Source: Novosphingobium malaysiense (GTDB lineage: Bacteria; Pseudomonadota; Alphaproteobacteria; Sphingomonadales; Sphingomonadaceae). From it: 64,000 nt of DNA. The stretch lies in NCBI RefSeq assembly GCF_000802225.1, contig NZ_JTDI01000007.1:1-64000 (forward strand), given 5' to 3'. The number at the start of each line of letters is the position of its first letter. Positions within the stretch are counted from its first letter, which is position 1. Made by a program: the position numbers and the translations under genes. Under the pieces are notes generated by a model that worked only from the letters and a program-made list of their open reading frames with translations, made no database searches and was not told the DNA's origin. This document shows, in pieces, positions 1-7,832 of the stretch.

Positions 1-135
1 CCTTGCGCAGCCACTTCGAATTTATGAGTTCACGACCTAGGACGTCGATCCTCCGACAGTTCCACTCGCTTTCCGTTCAAGAACCATGGGCTTGACCGAA
101 GCGGCACGCGCTAAGCTCAATCAACCGATGGCACA

Positions 136-255
136 TCACTCGATGCCGCGCATGCCGGCTTCCATCTGGTGGCGTAGAACAGCCATCGCGAGCATTAGCG
201 TCCGCCGCGCCTGTTTTCGCATCTGCGAGTAGGTCGGAGTTTCGCCATACCCGCC
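136..255 (-). pseudogene. Degenerate tandem paralogue fragment of the 470-1069 gene
   Basis: The last 39 codons of a short minus-strand frame closely match residues about 140-178 of the neighbouring protein encoded at 470-1069. Shared pieces are YGE(T/A)PTY, QMR(K/R)Q and LAMAVLR(H/D)QMEAG(M/V)RG. Homology stops at an early stop codon, so the about 20 residues that end the neighbour are missing, and nothing upstream aligns in frame. This is best read as the 3' remnant of a tandem duplicate, not a functional gene. Positions 256-469 show no other support for coding, and positions 1-135 hold nothing I recognise. Confidence 0.6.
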
Positions 256-469
256 AGCTAATATGCAAGGCTGTAAATTGCCGAAGGCCCTCAGATAGGA
301 AGAACCGGGGTCTTCGGTGCGGCCTCGCCCTAGGACTTCCATCGTATTGGAGGCGCGCTCTAATTCGCCATCCCCAAGCGCGGCGGTACACTGCCTGGCT
401 GCATAGCGGCGCCTCCACAACACGCCACCGATGGCGCAACACACAATGCCATCGGCTCTCGAAAAGCGG

Positions 470-1069
470 CTAGATGCCCAGTTCACTCACATCCATGCCA
501 TATGCGGGCTCCGTGATGCTCCACCCGTCATCTTGTGACCACGTGGCCACGCCACGCACGCCAGCTTCCATCTGGTCGCGCAGAACGGCCATAGCCAGTA
601 CCAGCGACCACCGAGATTGTCTCCGCATCTGCCAGTAGGTCGGGGCTTCTCCGTATTCGTTCATGAAGTACACGAGCGTTGAGGTCGTGGCCTCTTCCGG
701 TGATGCAGCGAACACCAGCACGACGTCGCCCTTGTCGGTGTCGACACGATAGTATTCGTTGGTGCCAGCAAGCGGGGTGAGATCGCCGGTGACGGGGCTC
801 GCTGGCTGCTCGACACTCCATTCGCGATAGAGCTCATCCCAGTACGCTATCCCTGGCTCGCCGCGCGCCGCGCAGGCCGCGAGAAGCGGTCTGGCAGCGA
901 GCAGCTGTCCTCGATAGGCATAGGTCAGCACGGTGTCGGCTGTGTCGTGCCGACGGTGGTGTCGCCTCCACTCCCTGTAGATGACCTCGGCTTGCTCTTC
1001 GCTTTTCGCGAAGACGGTGACCGGGGCCTCGCCGGGCTGCGTGGTCAGTTCGAATGCTGCAAGTTTCAT
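470..1069 (-). CDS. Hypothetical protein, 199 aa, with a degenerate tandem copy downstream
   Basis: The start is the ATG at 1069, preceded by a good ribosome binding site (GAGGAAAGA). A longer GTG or ATG-led version from 1105 lacks one. I do not recognise the family. The protein is acidic and soluble, with no signal peptide or membrane segment. The N-terminal half contains a basic stretch (EWRRHHRRHD) and the C-terminal half an amphipathic helix-rich segment (TYWQMRRQSRWSLVLAMAVL) that is repeated in the fragment at 136-255. A gene family present as tandem copies on an island fits an accessory or immunity-type role, but that is a guess. The neighbouring upstream gene on the same strand (1303-1767) is also an orphan. 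Confidence 0.65.
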   Translation of the reverse strand: MKLAAFELTTQPGEAPVTVFAKSEEQAEVIYREWRRHHRRHDTADTVLTYAYRGQLLAARPLLAACAARGEPGIAYWDELYREWSVEQPASPVTGDLTPLAGTNEYYRVDTDKGDVVLVFAASPEEATTSTLVYFMNEYGEAPTYWQMRRQSRWSLVLAMAVLRDQMEAGVRGVATWSQDDGWSITEPAYGMDVSELGI

Positions 1070-1165
1070 TCTTTCCTCATCGTTCGTTGTCGATGAGGTC
1101 ACCATGCGCGATCGTCGTATTGGATGCGGGTGGCTTCTGGTTGGTGGCGGTTGGGCAATGAAACC

Positions 1166-1186
1166 ACGCGTGCACTATATACGCGT
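1166..1186. promoter_or_regulatory. Candidate operator, paired ACGCGT sites around TATATA
   Basis: Two ACGCGT hexamers (1166-1171 and 1181-1186) flank an AT core upstream of the gene starting at 1069. The segment TATATACGC is shared with the palindrome upstream of the XRE regulator at 8473-8500, so both might bind the same repressor. Seen: the motif and its position. Inferred: regulator binding. Confidence 0.3.
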
Positions 1187-1219
1187 CAGAGTAATCATCA
1201 CCGCATAAAAATACCCGTC

Positions 1220-1256
1220 CATAGCCGAATGCAATATTCCCAGCATATCGGCTATG
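1220..1256 (-). terminator. Long stem-loop between two minus-strand orphan genes
   Basis: CATAGCCGA (1220-1228) pairs with TCGGCTATG (1248-1256). The pairing continues inwards as ATGC/GCAT with a one-base bulge, leaving a 10-nt loop. It lies 47 bp past the stop of the 1303-1767 gene. Reading the minus strand, a TTTTT run follows about 8 nt after the stem, so a terminator is likely. A dimeric-regulator binding site is the alternative. Confidence 0.45.
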
Positions 1257-1302
1257 TTTATAAATCCTATCTCGATTTATTACCTAAACAATGAAGCTAA
1301 TC

Positions 1303-1767
1303 TTAAAAATCAAATGGTGGCCAGTACATAACCCCTGGCTTCCACGGCACTTCAGTAGTCTCAAGAAGCACAATTCGTCTCCTTGCTTGGTAAATCTTTG
1401 TACGCAGCGAACCAAGCGTGTAGCCATGATCTCTGCCGTTTGCTGCGAGCCACTTTGCAATCCGTGTCGGGCTGGCGCCGGTGCCCCCTAACTGTTGCCG
1501 CAGTAACGTCTGCGCAGCCCATACATCTGCAACGAACGCAATAGCCTTTTCCTCGCTTCCTTTCTTGAAATATTCTGCCCGACGCCAAAGCCCAGTCACC
1601 TCGACGGCAAGTGAGATACGGCGATCCCGCTCAGCCATTACGCGATCCACAAGGTCAAGAGAAAGCACCGCTGGCGCTGGACGTGCGGTTCTCCTTCGAC
1701 TCTTCCTCTTGGACTTGCGCCAACGTGCGCGTCGACGCTCTACCTGCCCAGACGTTGGTTCAATCAT
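1303..1767 (-). CDS. Hypothetical basic protein, 154 aa, possible DNA-binding
   Basis: The start is the ATG at 1767, with AGGA six bases upstream; the TTG at 1770 is a less likely start. Family not recognised. The first 35 residues are very rich in Arg and Lys. The C-terminal half has a helix-turn-helix-like rhythm (SPTRIAKWLAANGRDHGYTL followed by SLRTKIYQARRRI), which suggests DNA binding. There are no membrane segments. Its setting among orphan island genes supports a plasmid- or phage-type regulator. The function stays open. Confidence 0.6.
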   Translation of the reverse strand: MIEPTSGQVERRRARWRKSKRKSRRRTARPAPAVLSLDLVDRVMAERDRRISLAVEVTGLWRRAEYFKKGSEEKAIAFVADVWAAQTLLRQQLGGTGASPTRIAKWLAANGRDHGYTLGSLRTKIYQARRRIVLLETTEVPWKPGVMYWPPFDF

Positions 1768-1907
1768 CAATATCCTAAGAGATCATTTTAAACGCCGAGG
1801 AGGTGTGGACAAACTTTGCAACGAAATAAGCCACGAGACTCTCGGAAGATTATGTGCAGATAGGCTTTCTCCATGCCCAAACATCATAGGCACATTAAGG
1901 AGAAACC

Positions 1908-2201
1908 ATGGACCATTTGGTCAAAAAATCACTAGAAAGAGCTTCTGAAATTCTTTCGCATGACGGAAAAGACATAATAGAAGATTTCAGCTGCAGCGAA
2001 TACAACGATTTCGAGGAGACACCTCACGCAGAATATGTATACATATGCCATGAAATTTCTAATCTCATAAGGTCTTACATTAATTCCAGAAATTTAGATT
2101 TTCTCAATCCAGACTTTTACGCTCTGACTTGCGCCGAACGGTATCTGAGGGATGTAAGCGCGGCACTCTCAGAGACTTCCACAAGCGCCTCCAAAAAATA
2201 G
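1908..2201 (+). CDS. Small acidic hypothetical protein, 97 aa
   Basis: AAGGAG lies eight bases before the ATG, a strong ribosome binding site, and the codon use is clearly AT-richer than the core genes of the window, pointing to foreign origin. The protein is acidic, mostly helical by composition (LVKKSLERASEILSHDGKD, YICHEISNLIRSYI) and has no signal peptide. I do not recognise it. Small acidic proteins on islands are often antitoxins, anti-restriction proteins or phage accessory factors, but no motif here singles one out. Positions 2202-2609 downstream contain no convincing gene. Confidence 0.6.
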   Translation: MDHLVKKSLERASEILSHDGKDIIEDFSCSEYNDFEETPHAEYVYICHEISNLIRSYINSRNLDFLNPDFYALTCAERYLRDVSAALSETSTSASKK

Positions 2202-2609
2202 CGCGACTCTGTTCCGCTTGCCAGTGCGCTTTAGGCTGCTACGTGGTCAACCCCGGAGCCTGCCAGCGCATAAGGCTTGCGGTTAGCGGAACTGGCCGGA
2301 GGGTTCTGAAAAGTGGCACACCAATAGCTCTCCGGCCATCAATGCCGAAAAGATCTAAAGACGCTAAACCGCACCCAACGAAAATGCTGAGGTGGTCCCG
2401 CCTTCCTGGACAGTTTGGCGGCTGAGTTATGGTCGGTGGCTGTTGGGTAATAGCGCTTTAGCCAGCTTGACCAAACATGGCCTAGATTGCGCTCAGAGCC
2501 CCCCTAAAGAACAAAACGCGATCGCAGCACACCAATCACCAGATTGACGAATTCTTTTTGAGGGAGCTTCTAAGGCGATTTGTGCATAACGGCTAAAACC
2601 TTTTACCAC

Positions 2610-2921
2610 GAACTCGGAGATCAGGCGCGTGTCGGGCCAGTCATGCTAGAAGTCGCCTATCACGTGACGGGTGCGCTCGACATAGCCGATCGGCGCGTCC
2701 ACGAACGCGATCTCGTCGCGCATTATCGCAAGGCGCTGGAAACGGAAGGACACGCCCTGCCTCCGCTCGAAGACCTGATGCGCCAGTACGCGGCCTTTCT
2801 GGCGTTCGGCTATGCGATCTTCCTGGTGAATGCATCGGACTTCCAGCCCGAGGCGATCAACACCGCTTTTTTCGACCGCGATGCTGGACAACGTTACGCT
2901 GGGCGCTCTTGCCGACTTTAA
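2610..2921 (+). pseudogene. Chimeric relict: 21 bp of tetR joined to the 3' end of a phosphotransferase gene
   Basis: From about 2631 the sequence matches the 3' part of the intact kinase gene at 12547-13599 (from about 13298). I count about 9 mismatches in the first 235 bases, roughly 96% identity. An 11-nt deletion near 2868 then shifts the frame and changes the last 20 residues. Positions 2610-2630 are a 21-base exact match to 10419-10439, inside the tetR gene that precedes the same kinase in the main cluster. The join is therefore the scar of a deletion that removed the rest of tetR, an SDR, an enoyl-CoA hydratase and the kinase N-terminus. The catalytic HGD motif is absent, so no activity is expected. 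Confidence 0.85.
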
Positions 2922-2925
2922 ACGC

Positions 2926-2959
2926 GAAAAAGCCCGGCATGCCGCGCAGGCTGCCGGGC
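2926..2959 (-). terminator. Rho-independent terminator of the TonB receptor gene
   Basis: GCCCGGCA (2932-2939) pairs with TGCCGGGC (2952-2959). On the minus strand the stem is followed directly by TTTTT. It lies about 50 bp after the receptor stop codon. A decayed GC-rich version of the same hairpin occurs after the intact kinase gene, around 13609-13640. Confidence 0.75.
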
Positions 2960-3007
2960 CTTCGTGAACCGCTCCCGCCCGATTCCTGCGGATGGGACGA
3001 ACGCAGA

Positions 3008-5560
3008 TCAGCTGCCGAAGTGGACCTTCACGCGCATACCGTACATGCGCGGTTCGCCCACCGAAGCCGTTTCGAATCCGACCTCGGGAGAGCCGAGACC
3101 GGCCGCATAGGTGTAGTACTTTTCCTTGGTCACGTTCGTGGCGAACAGTGAGAGATCGACCGGCGACCCGCCGATTGAGTCCCACCCGACATTGAGGTTC
3201 AGCAAGCCGAGCGAAGGCAGGGTGCTGAAAGCGGCAATCGCCGGGTTGGAATTCTCGCGGTCGATATAGTTGACCAGCATCTTCGACCGGTAGGTGTAGC
3301 TGGCGCCCAGCGTGATGTCGCCGATGCTGCGGTCGAGCGGCAGCAGGTAGTTGGCCGAAACCGTGAACTTGTGCTTGGGCGAGAGCACTTCTGGATCGCC
3401 GACTTCAAACGGAGCCGCCAGCGTGAAGTTGGGGTCGGAATAGTTCTGAAGGGTTTCCGGGACGGATTTGATCTGCGTGTGCAGATAGGTGTAGCTTCCC
3501 GACAAGGTCAGGCCGGCGAACGGATTGACCGAGGCTTCAGCTTCGAGGCCGTAGATCTCCGACTTGCCGGCATTTACAGGCGCGGCGGTGGACGATTGCC
3601 CACTGCCGGGAACCGCATTGAAACCCACCTGAAGTTGCTGGTTGGAGAAATCGTTATAGAAAGCTGCCAGGTTGAAAGTGCCGCGCACGGCGCCATGGAA
3701 GCTACTCTTGAAGCCGATCTCGTAGCTATCGACCTTTTCGGGCCCGACGAGATTCAGCGGCGCTGCAACGTTGGGCGCGATCGTCGCCGCACGATAGCCG
3801 CGTGCGTATTTGGCATAGGCCATCATGTTGGGGGTGAAGTTGTAGTCGACGTCGATCAGCCAGGTCGGCTTGCTCGACTTCTGCTTCAGCGTGACAACAC
3901 AGCCGTTGGCGTCTGACGTCGGATCGGTGCAGCGAGGATTGGGCGCGCCCGGCAAGCTCGGGAACGGGCCGTATGCGGGCGGATACATCAGCGTGTAGGT
4001 CTGACGCAGACTCTCGTTGCGCTGCTTGTCCCAAGTATAGCGCAGACCGCCGGTAATCTTGAGCTGATCGGTCAGAGAGTAGGTTGCCTGTGCGTAGAGG
4101 CCGAAATCCTGGAAATAGGTCTTGCCGACAGTGTAGTTCACTGACCCCACGTGGATCGGCGGAACCGTCGAGGGGTCGCCGCCGGCTTCGGCGACTTGCT
4201 GCACGGCGCCCAGATAGGTCAGAAACCCGATCGGGTCGGTGCACTGGAAGTTGGCGCCGCCGTCCGTGCACGATGCCAGGAACGGCGACTGGCTGCCCGC
4301 ATATCCGAGCGGGCGGCTGATCTCGACGTAACCGCCGGCCTGCCAGTCGAGGCGGTTGTCCATGGCCTTGCCCTGGAACTGCAACTCCTCGGTAAAAGTG
4401 TACTGGTCCGCGGTCTTGAGGCCCGGCGGAGGCGAAATCTGGGTAAAGGGCACGTGATAGCTGCCCAAGGGCAGCGCGCCGCCAGTCAGGGCGTCGAAAT
4501 CGACGATCGCGTCGACACCGAACTGACCCGCGTTGATGGTCTGCTTGTACTCGGCGTAGCTGGCGATATTCTTGATCGTCAGGCTGTCAGATGCAATCCA
4601 TGTGGTAGTGTTGATGACCTGCCACTGATCGATCTTCGAATAGGAATTATCCAGCGGGTTCATTACGTTATAGAAGCCGCCCCCTTGGCGCTGAAGCGAA
4701 TTGTAGAAAATGCCACCCAGGCCCTCGGTCGGATCGACGGCCACCAGCTTGGTCAGGGGGCCATTCGTGTCCGAATGGATGTAGGAGGCGACCAGATAGT
4801 TCTCGAGATCCGGTGTCAGGTTGGCCACGACACTGAGGCGCAGCGCCGTGTAGTCGACGTCGTTGAAATCCTTTGGACCGATCCCGGACTGGTTCTTGAG
4901 ATAGCCGTCGCGGACCATGCGGTCCCCGGCCAAGCGCACCTTGAAGGTGTCCGCCAGCGGAATGTTGATCGCCCCCTGCACGCGCCGCATGTCATAGTTG
5001 CCGATCGATCCTTCGACATAACCCTCGAGCAGATCGGTGGGCTTCTGCGGTACGAGCAGCACTGCACCGCCGGTGGTGTTGCGGCCGAACAGCGTTCCTT
5101 GAGGACCCTTGAGGATCTGAACATTCTGCAGGTCAAAGAAGTTGCCCGGCAGCACGCCGTCGCCAGTGGGCAAACCGTTCGACGCGCCGCGCGGCGTCAC
5201 GACTTCGGCGAAGTAGGTACCGACCGAAGGCAATGTACCAATATCCTGCGCAAAGCCGCGGATGGCAAAGGTCGTGTTTTCCGTACCGAAGTTGGTGTTT
5301 GAGGAGAGCGACGGCGTGTACGTCGCGAGGTCATTGGCGTTGACGACGTTTTTGTCCGAAAGCTGGTCCTGGTCGTAAACAGTGATCGAGATCGGAACGT
5401 CCTGCAGGCGCTCTTCGCTGCGGCGAGCGGTCACGACAATGTCATTACTGCCGATGGTGGTTTCAGCCGTCTGCTGGGCATCGTTCTGCGCGAAAGCAGG
5501 CGTCGCCAATGCCAGCGAACTCGCCGCGCACAGCAGCAAACGGTGTCGTGAAGAACGCAT
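3008..5560 (-). CDS. TonB-dependent outer-membrane receptor, 850 aa
   Basis: This is a 22-strand barrel type receptor for energised uptake of a bulky or scarce substrate across the outer membrane. Residues 1-24 form a Sec signal peptide ending in ATPAFA. A TonB box-like DIVVTARR lies at residues 40-47, followed by a plug domain with the usual GPQGTLFGRN and TGGAV motifs. The C-terminus runs GEPRMYGMRVKVHF and ends in GS. Length is normal for the sphingomonad catabolic receptors, which often sit beside aromatic or steroid degradation genes. Its neighbours here are relics, but in the homologous cluster at 10.1-15.5 kb they are lipid or aromatic-type catabolic enzymes, so a hydrophobic carbon source is the likely ligand. 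The true substrate cannot be read from sequence. Confidence 0.93.
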   Translation of the reverse strand: MRSSRHRLLLCAASSLALATPAFAQNDAQQTAETTIGSNDIVVTARRSEERLQDVPISITVYDQDQLSDKNVVNANDLATYTPSLSSNTNFGTENTTFAIRGFAQDIGTLPSVGTYFAEVVTPRGASNGLPTGDGVLPGNFFDLQNVQILKGPQGTLFGRNTTGGAVLLVPQKPTDLLEGYVEGSIGNYDMRRVQGAINIPLADTFKVRLAGDRMVRDGYLKNQSGIGPKDFNDVDYTALRLSVVANLTPDLENYLVASYIHSDTNGPLTKLVAVDPTEGLGGIFYNSLQRQGGGFYNVMNPLDNSYSKIDQWQVINTTTWIASDSLTIKNIASYAEYKQTINAGQFGVDAIVDFDALTGGALPLGSYHVPFTQISPPPGLKTADQYTFTEELQFQGKAMDNRLDWQAGGYVEISRPLGYAGSQSPFLASCTDGGANFQCTDPIGFLTYLGAVQQVAEAGGDPSTVPPIHVGSVNYTVGKTYFQDFGLYAQATYSLTDQLKITGGLRYTWDKQRNESLRQTYTLMYPPAYGPFPSLPGAPNPRCTDPTSDANGCVVTLKQKSSKPTWLIDVDYNFTPNMMAYAKYARGYRAATIAPNVAAPLNLVGPEKVDSYEIGFKSSFHGAVRGTFNLAAFYNDFSNQQLQVGFNAVPGSGQSSTAAPVNAGKSEIYGLEAEASVNPFAGLTLSGSYTYLHTQIKSVPETLQNYSDPNFTLAAPFEVGDPEVLSPKHKFTVSANYLLPLDRSIGDITLGASYTYRSKMLVNYIDRENSNPAIAAFSTLPSLGLLNLNVGWDSIGGSPVDLSLFATNVTKEKYYTYAAGLGSPEVGFETASVGEPRMYGMRVKVHFGS

Positions 5561-5882
5561 GATCTCTCTCCCTGAAACTTGACGGCTTCCGATCGCGATA
5601 ATCTGGAAACGCCGTTCTCAACGGTGCGCTAGATATTACGCATACGTGCTGCATTGCAAGCGAAGCCTAGACGTTCACCGTGACTTACGCTTTGGAGAAC
5701 AATGCCAGTACCGCTTCGGTCAAGCGCTGGAATGCCGCAGTTTTCCTTGTATTATCATTCGCTTCCAGAAATTCGGCAAATGGACGAAAGTATCGCTGTG
5801 GGGAATTTTTGTCGCAGCCGTTCCCTACCCCGCACCGCAGCGAAGATCTTTTCGCGACTCGCACTTCGGGCGCTCTGGCGCG

Positions 5883-5962
5883 ATCACCCGTCCGAGTAGG
5901 CGATCGCCGCGCGAAACGGACTCCCGTTCGCTTCCCAGACCTACCGGACCCGGCGATGAGGC
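5883..5962 (-). pseudogene. 3' end remnant of a SnoaL-like gene
   Basis: About 80 bases align without gaps to 13766-13845, the 3' end of the intact SnoaL-like gene, with roughly 77% identity by hand count. Shared blocks include ATCACCCGT, GCGAAAC, GCTTCCCA and CGGACCCGGCG. It lies beyond the receptor gene in the order and orientation expected if the receptor once sat between the kinase and SnoaL genes. The remaining sequence upstream of the receptor (5561-5882) shows no gene. Confidence 0.7.
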
Positions 5963-5963
5963 C

Positions 5964-6830
5964 ATGGCCCGAGTCCGTAAAGCGGCCAAGCTCTTGGACG
6001 AGGAAGTTATCGCCACGGCATCCGAATTGGTGACGGAGCTACTTCCGCTTTATGCCACCGCAGCAGCCCGATCCCTTGCCGATGAGGCGAATGTTCTCGC
6101 TCAGGAAGTGCAACAGTTCCGACTGGACACCAAGGCCGATATCGACTGTGTCGTGCCGCCGGTGGCGGCCATCTTGCCCTTCGAGGTCATTGAGTGGGAA
6201 AAGCTGTTCTGGTTCCTCAAATTCCTGATCCCGAAGCTGAAGATCAAGGACCCGAACCAGGATGAGCTCGACGAGCTGCTCGAGGCGGTGGACCTTGCCT
6301 CCTACGGCCTCGAGCGCACCAAACTGAACAGCTCGATCGAACTGGACACAGCTAAGACCGAACTGGCGCCACAGAACCCCAACCCGCGCGGCTATCGCGG
6401 TGACACACCACAGGAAGACCCCCTTGAGGAAATCATCCGCAGCTTCAACGAACGCTGGTTTCAGGGCTGGAGCGCGACCCCCGAGGAGCAGCGCGTCAAG
6501 TTTTTGAACATCGTCGAAAGCGTGAAACAGCACCCGGACTTCGACGAAAAATTCAGCGGCAACCCTGACCCATACGCCCGAGATCTGGCGTTTGAGAAAA
6601 TCATGAAGGACGTCATGCTCCGTCGGCGCAAGGAAGAACTGGAGCTGTACAAGCTCCATTCTCAGGACGACGCATTTCGAGCTGCGCTTTATCGAAGTGT
6701 CCAGGATGCGCTCTCAAGAAACGCTGGAGCTTCAGAGCGCGACAGCTTACCCGAACCCGACGTGCTTCCGCAGAAGATCGTCCAGACCCCAAAAGCGGCG
6801 TTCGCGCACTTTCGTGGCGCCGGCGAGTAG
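5964..6830 (+). pseudogene. Type I restriction enzyme R subunit (HsdR)-like C-terminal fragment
   Basis: Only the distal end of an HsdR-type protein appears to be present. Residues about 100-190 look like the R-subunit C-terminus: EWEKLFWFLKFLIPKLK, then SYGLERTKLNSSIEL, then DPLEEIIRSFNERW. The rest is a charged helical tail. The helicase and nuclease domains (Walker A, DEAD, PD-ExK) are absent, and no hsdM or hsdS is seen nearby. The frame stays open upstream to 5646, but that extension runs across the SnoaL relict, so it is not original coding sequence. The fragment begins almost exactly at the duplication scar, so a rearrangement probably cut the gene. A free-standing small protein is possible but less likely. 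Confidence 0.6.
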
Positions 6831-7321
6831 CGCGATGGGTGTGCCGACCGGTGGTGTGGCGGAGCGCTGAATGCGATTTGCCTTTCCCCTGCCAAACCCG
6901 AGTTTCTACATCAGCAGGTCGGATCAAACGCGGCCCATCGATGCGGATATGCTCTATTTTGCTCTCACGAGCTCTTACAGGACCGATCGAGGGTGTAGAT
7001 GATGTCGTGGTCATTTATAGCAAAATAGCTCTTAGAGAGTTTCTGAGGCGATTTCTGCGACATCTGTCGTGGAGCCAGTTCGAAGTCTTGTCTGCTAACT
7101 CCGCCAGCCTAAGGCCAGCCCATCTCCGCGATGGGTTGTGGGATTGGGTGACCCGCCGGCTGTATCGGCCTTAGCATTCGTCGCTCTCGTGGCTTGCACG
7201 ATCGCCGCAGCCCATAGGCTTGGTGCCACCCTCCGCAGCCCGGAGAAGGAGAAGGGCACGCCGAGGGTGTGTTTACACAATTGCAGTTTTTGCAACTTTT
7301 GACAAAAAATCGCGTCGCGCT
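6831..7321. other. Non-coding stretch without a supported gene
   Basis: Open frames here (for example 6839-7174 on the plus strand) have no recognisable product or ribosome binding site. Around 7264-7310 the base composition drops and short TTTGCAA and TTGACAAAAAA runs appear, leading into the GANTC cluster that follows. Confidence 0.4.
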
Positions 7322-7388
7322 GACTCCTGAACGAAGTGAAGGAGTCTATGAATCTGAATCTTGAATCTGATTCTGAGTCTAAGAATCT
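7322..7388. repeat. Cluster of eight GANTC sites, iteron-like
   Basis: GANTC, the methylation target of the alphaproteobacterial cell-cycle methylase CcrM, occurs at 7322, 7342, 7350, 7356, 7363, 7369, 7375 and 7383. Seven of the eight are part of a loose tandem GANTCT repeat. The first two also form the arms of a 7-bp inverted repeat (7322-7328 with 7340-7346). An AT-rich run (7389-7410) follows. Direct repeats next to an AT-rich stretch resemble a plasmid-type origin, but no replication gene is nearby. Confidence 0.75.
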
Positions 7389-7417
7389 AATTATATTATT
7401 TGTTTTCTTATGTCTGC

Positions 7418-7439
7418 GCACGTACGTACGCGTACGTGC
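7418..7439. repeat. Perfect 9-bp inverted repeat, alternating purine-pyrimidine
   Basis: GCACGTACG (7418-7426) and CGTACGTGC (7431-7439) are exact reverse complements around a 4-base centre. A further GCGTGCGTAC lies at 7451-7460. There is no T tract, so a terminator is unlikely. A dimeric protein site or a structural element beside the GANTC cluster fits better. Confidence 0.65.
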
Positions 7440-7489
7440 ATAATGCGCTCGCGTGCGTACCCGAGGGGTGTATCGAAATTTCTCGAAGG

Positions 7490-7816
7490 TCACGGCGTTG
7501 ACCCTGGTAGACGCCTTGGTCGAATGATCTGGCGGCCATGATCGGTTAACTGGAACAGGGCTCGCTCTGGTCCCTGACGCGACCGGCGATGTCGCCAGTC
7601 AGTGGCGACCTCACCACCTCTCGGTGCACGCGATGATTTGGGCGAGATGGGTGTCATCGAACCCTTCTGGGTAGCCCTGCGGATCGCGTCAACGACCCTG
7701 CCTTCGTCGCCGGCGACATATCGAACGATCTCGGCGGGGTGTCGCATGATGTTGCATACCATCGACACCACCGTATTCAGCCGGCTTAAGACTGAAGCGC
7801 CGCCCACATCTGACAC
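7490..7816 (-). other. Unassigned reading frame with a strong ribosome binding site
   Basis: A GTG at 7816 is preceded by GGAGGGG at a good distance and, further up, by an operator-like palindrome (7833-7860), so translation initiation here looks designed. The 108-residue product, however, matches nothing I know, becomes low in structure after residue 60, and overlaps the opposite frame 7602-7865. It may be the 5' stub of a lost gene whose control region survived. Confidence 0.25.
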
Positions 7817-7832
7817 GACAGCCCCTCCAAAC

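Noticed and set aside
2129..2425. A 98-residue frame after the small acidic gene
   Set aside because: Overlaps the real gene, no ribosome site and no sensible composition.
4151..5302. A 383-residue frame opposite the TonB receptor
   Set aside because: The receptor shows signal peptide, plug motifs and C-terminal signature. The other strand has none.
5646..5963. N-terminal extension of the HsdR fragment
   Set aside because: Most of its DNA is receptor upstream sequence and the SnoaL relict, so it is not original protein sequence.
7095..7493. A 132-residue minus-strand frame through the GANTC cluster
   Set aside because: The translation is driven by repeats and Arg/Thr runs, with no ribosome site and no recognisable domain.
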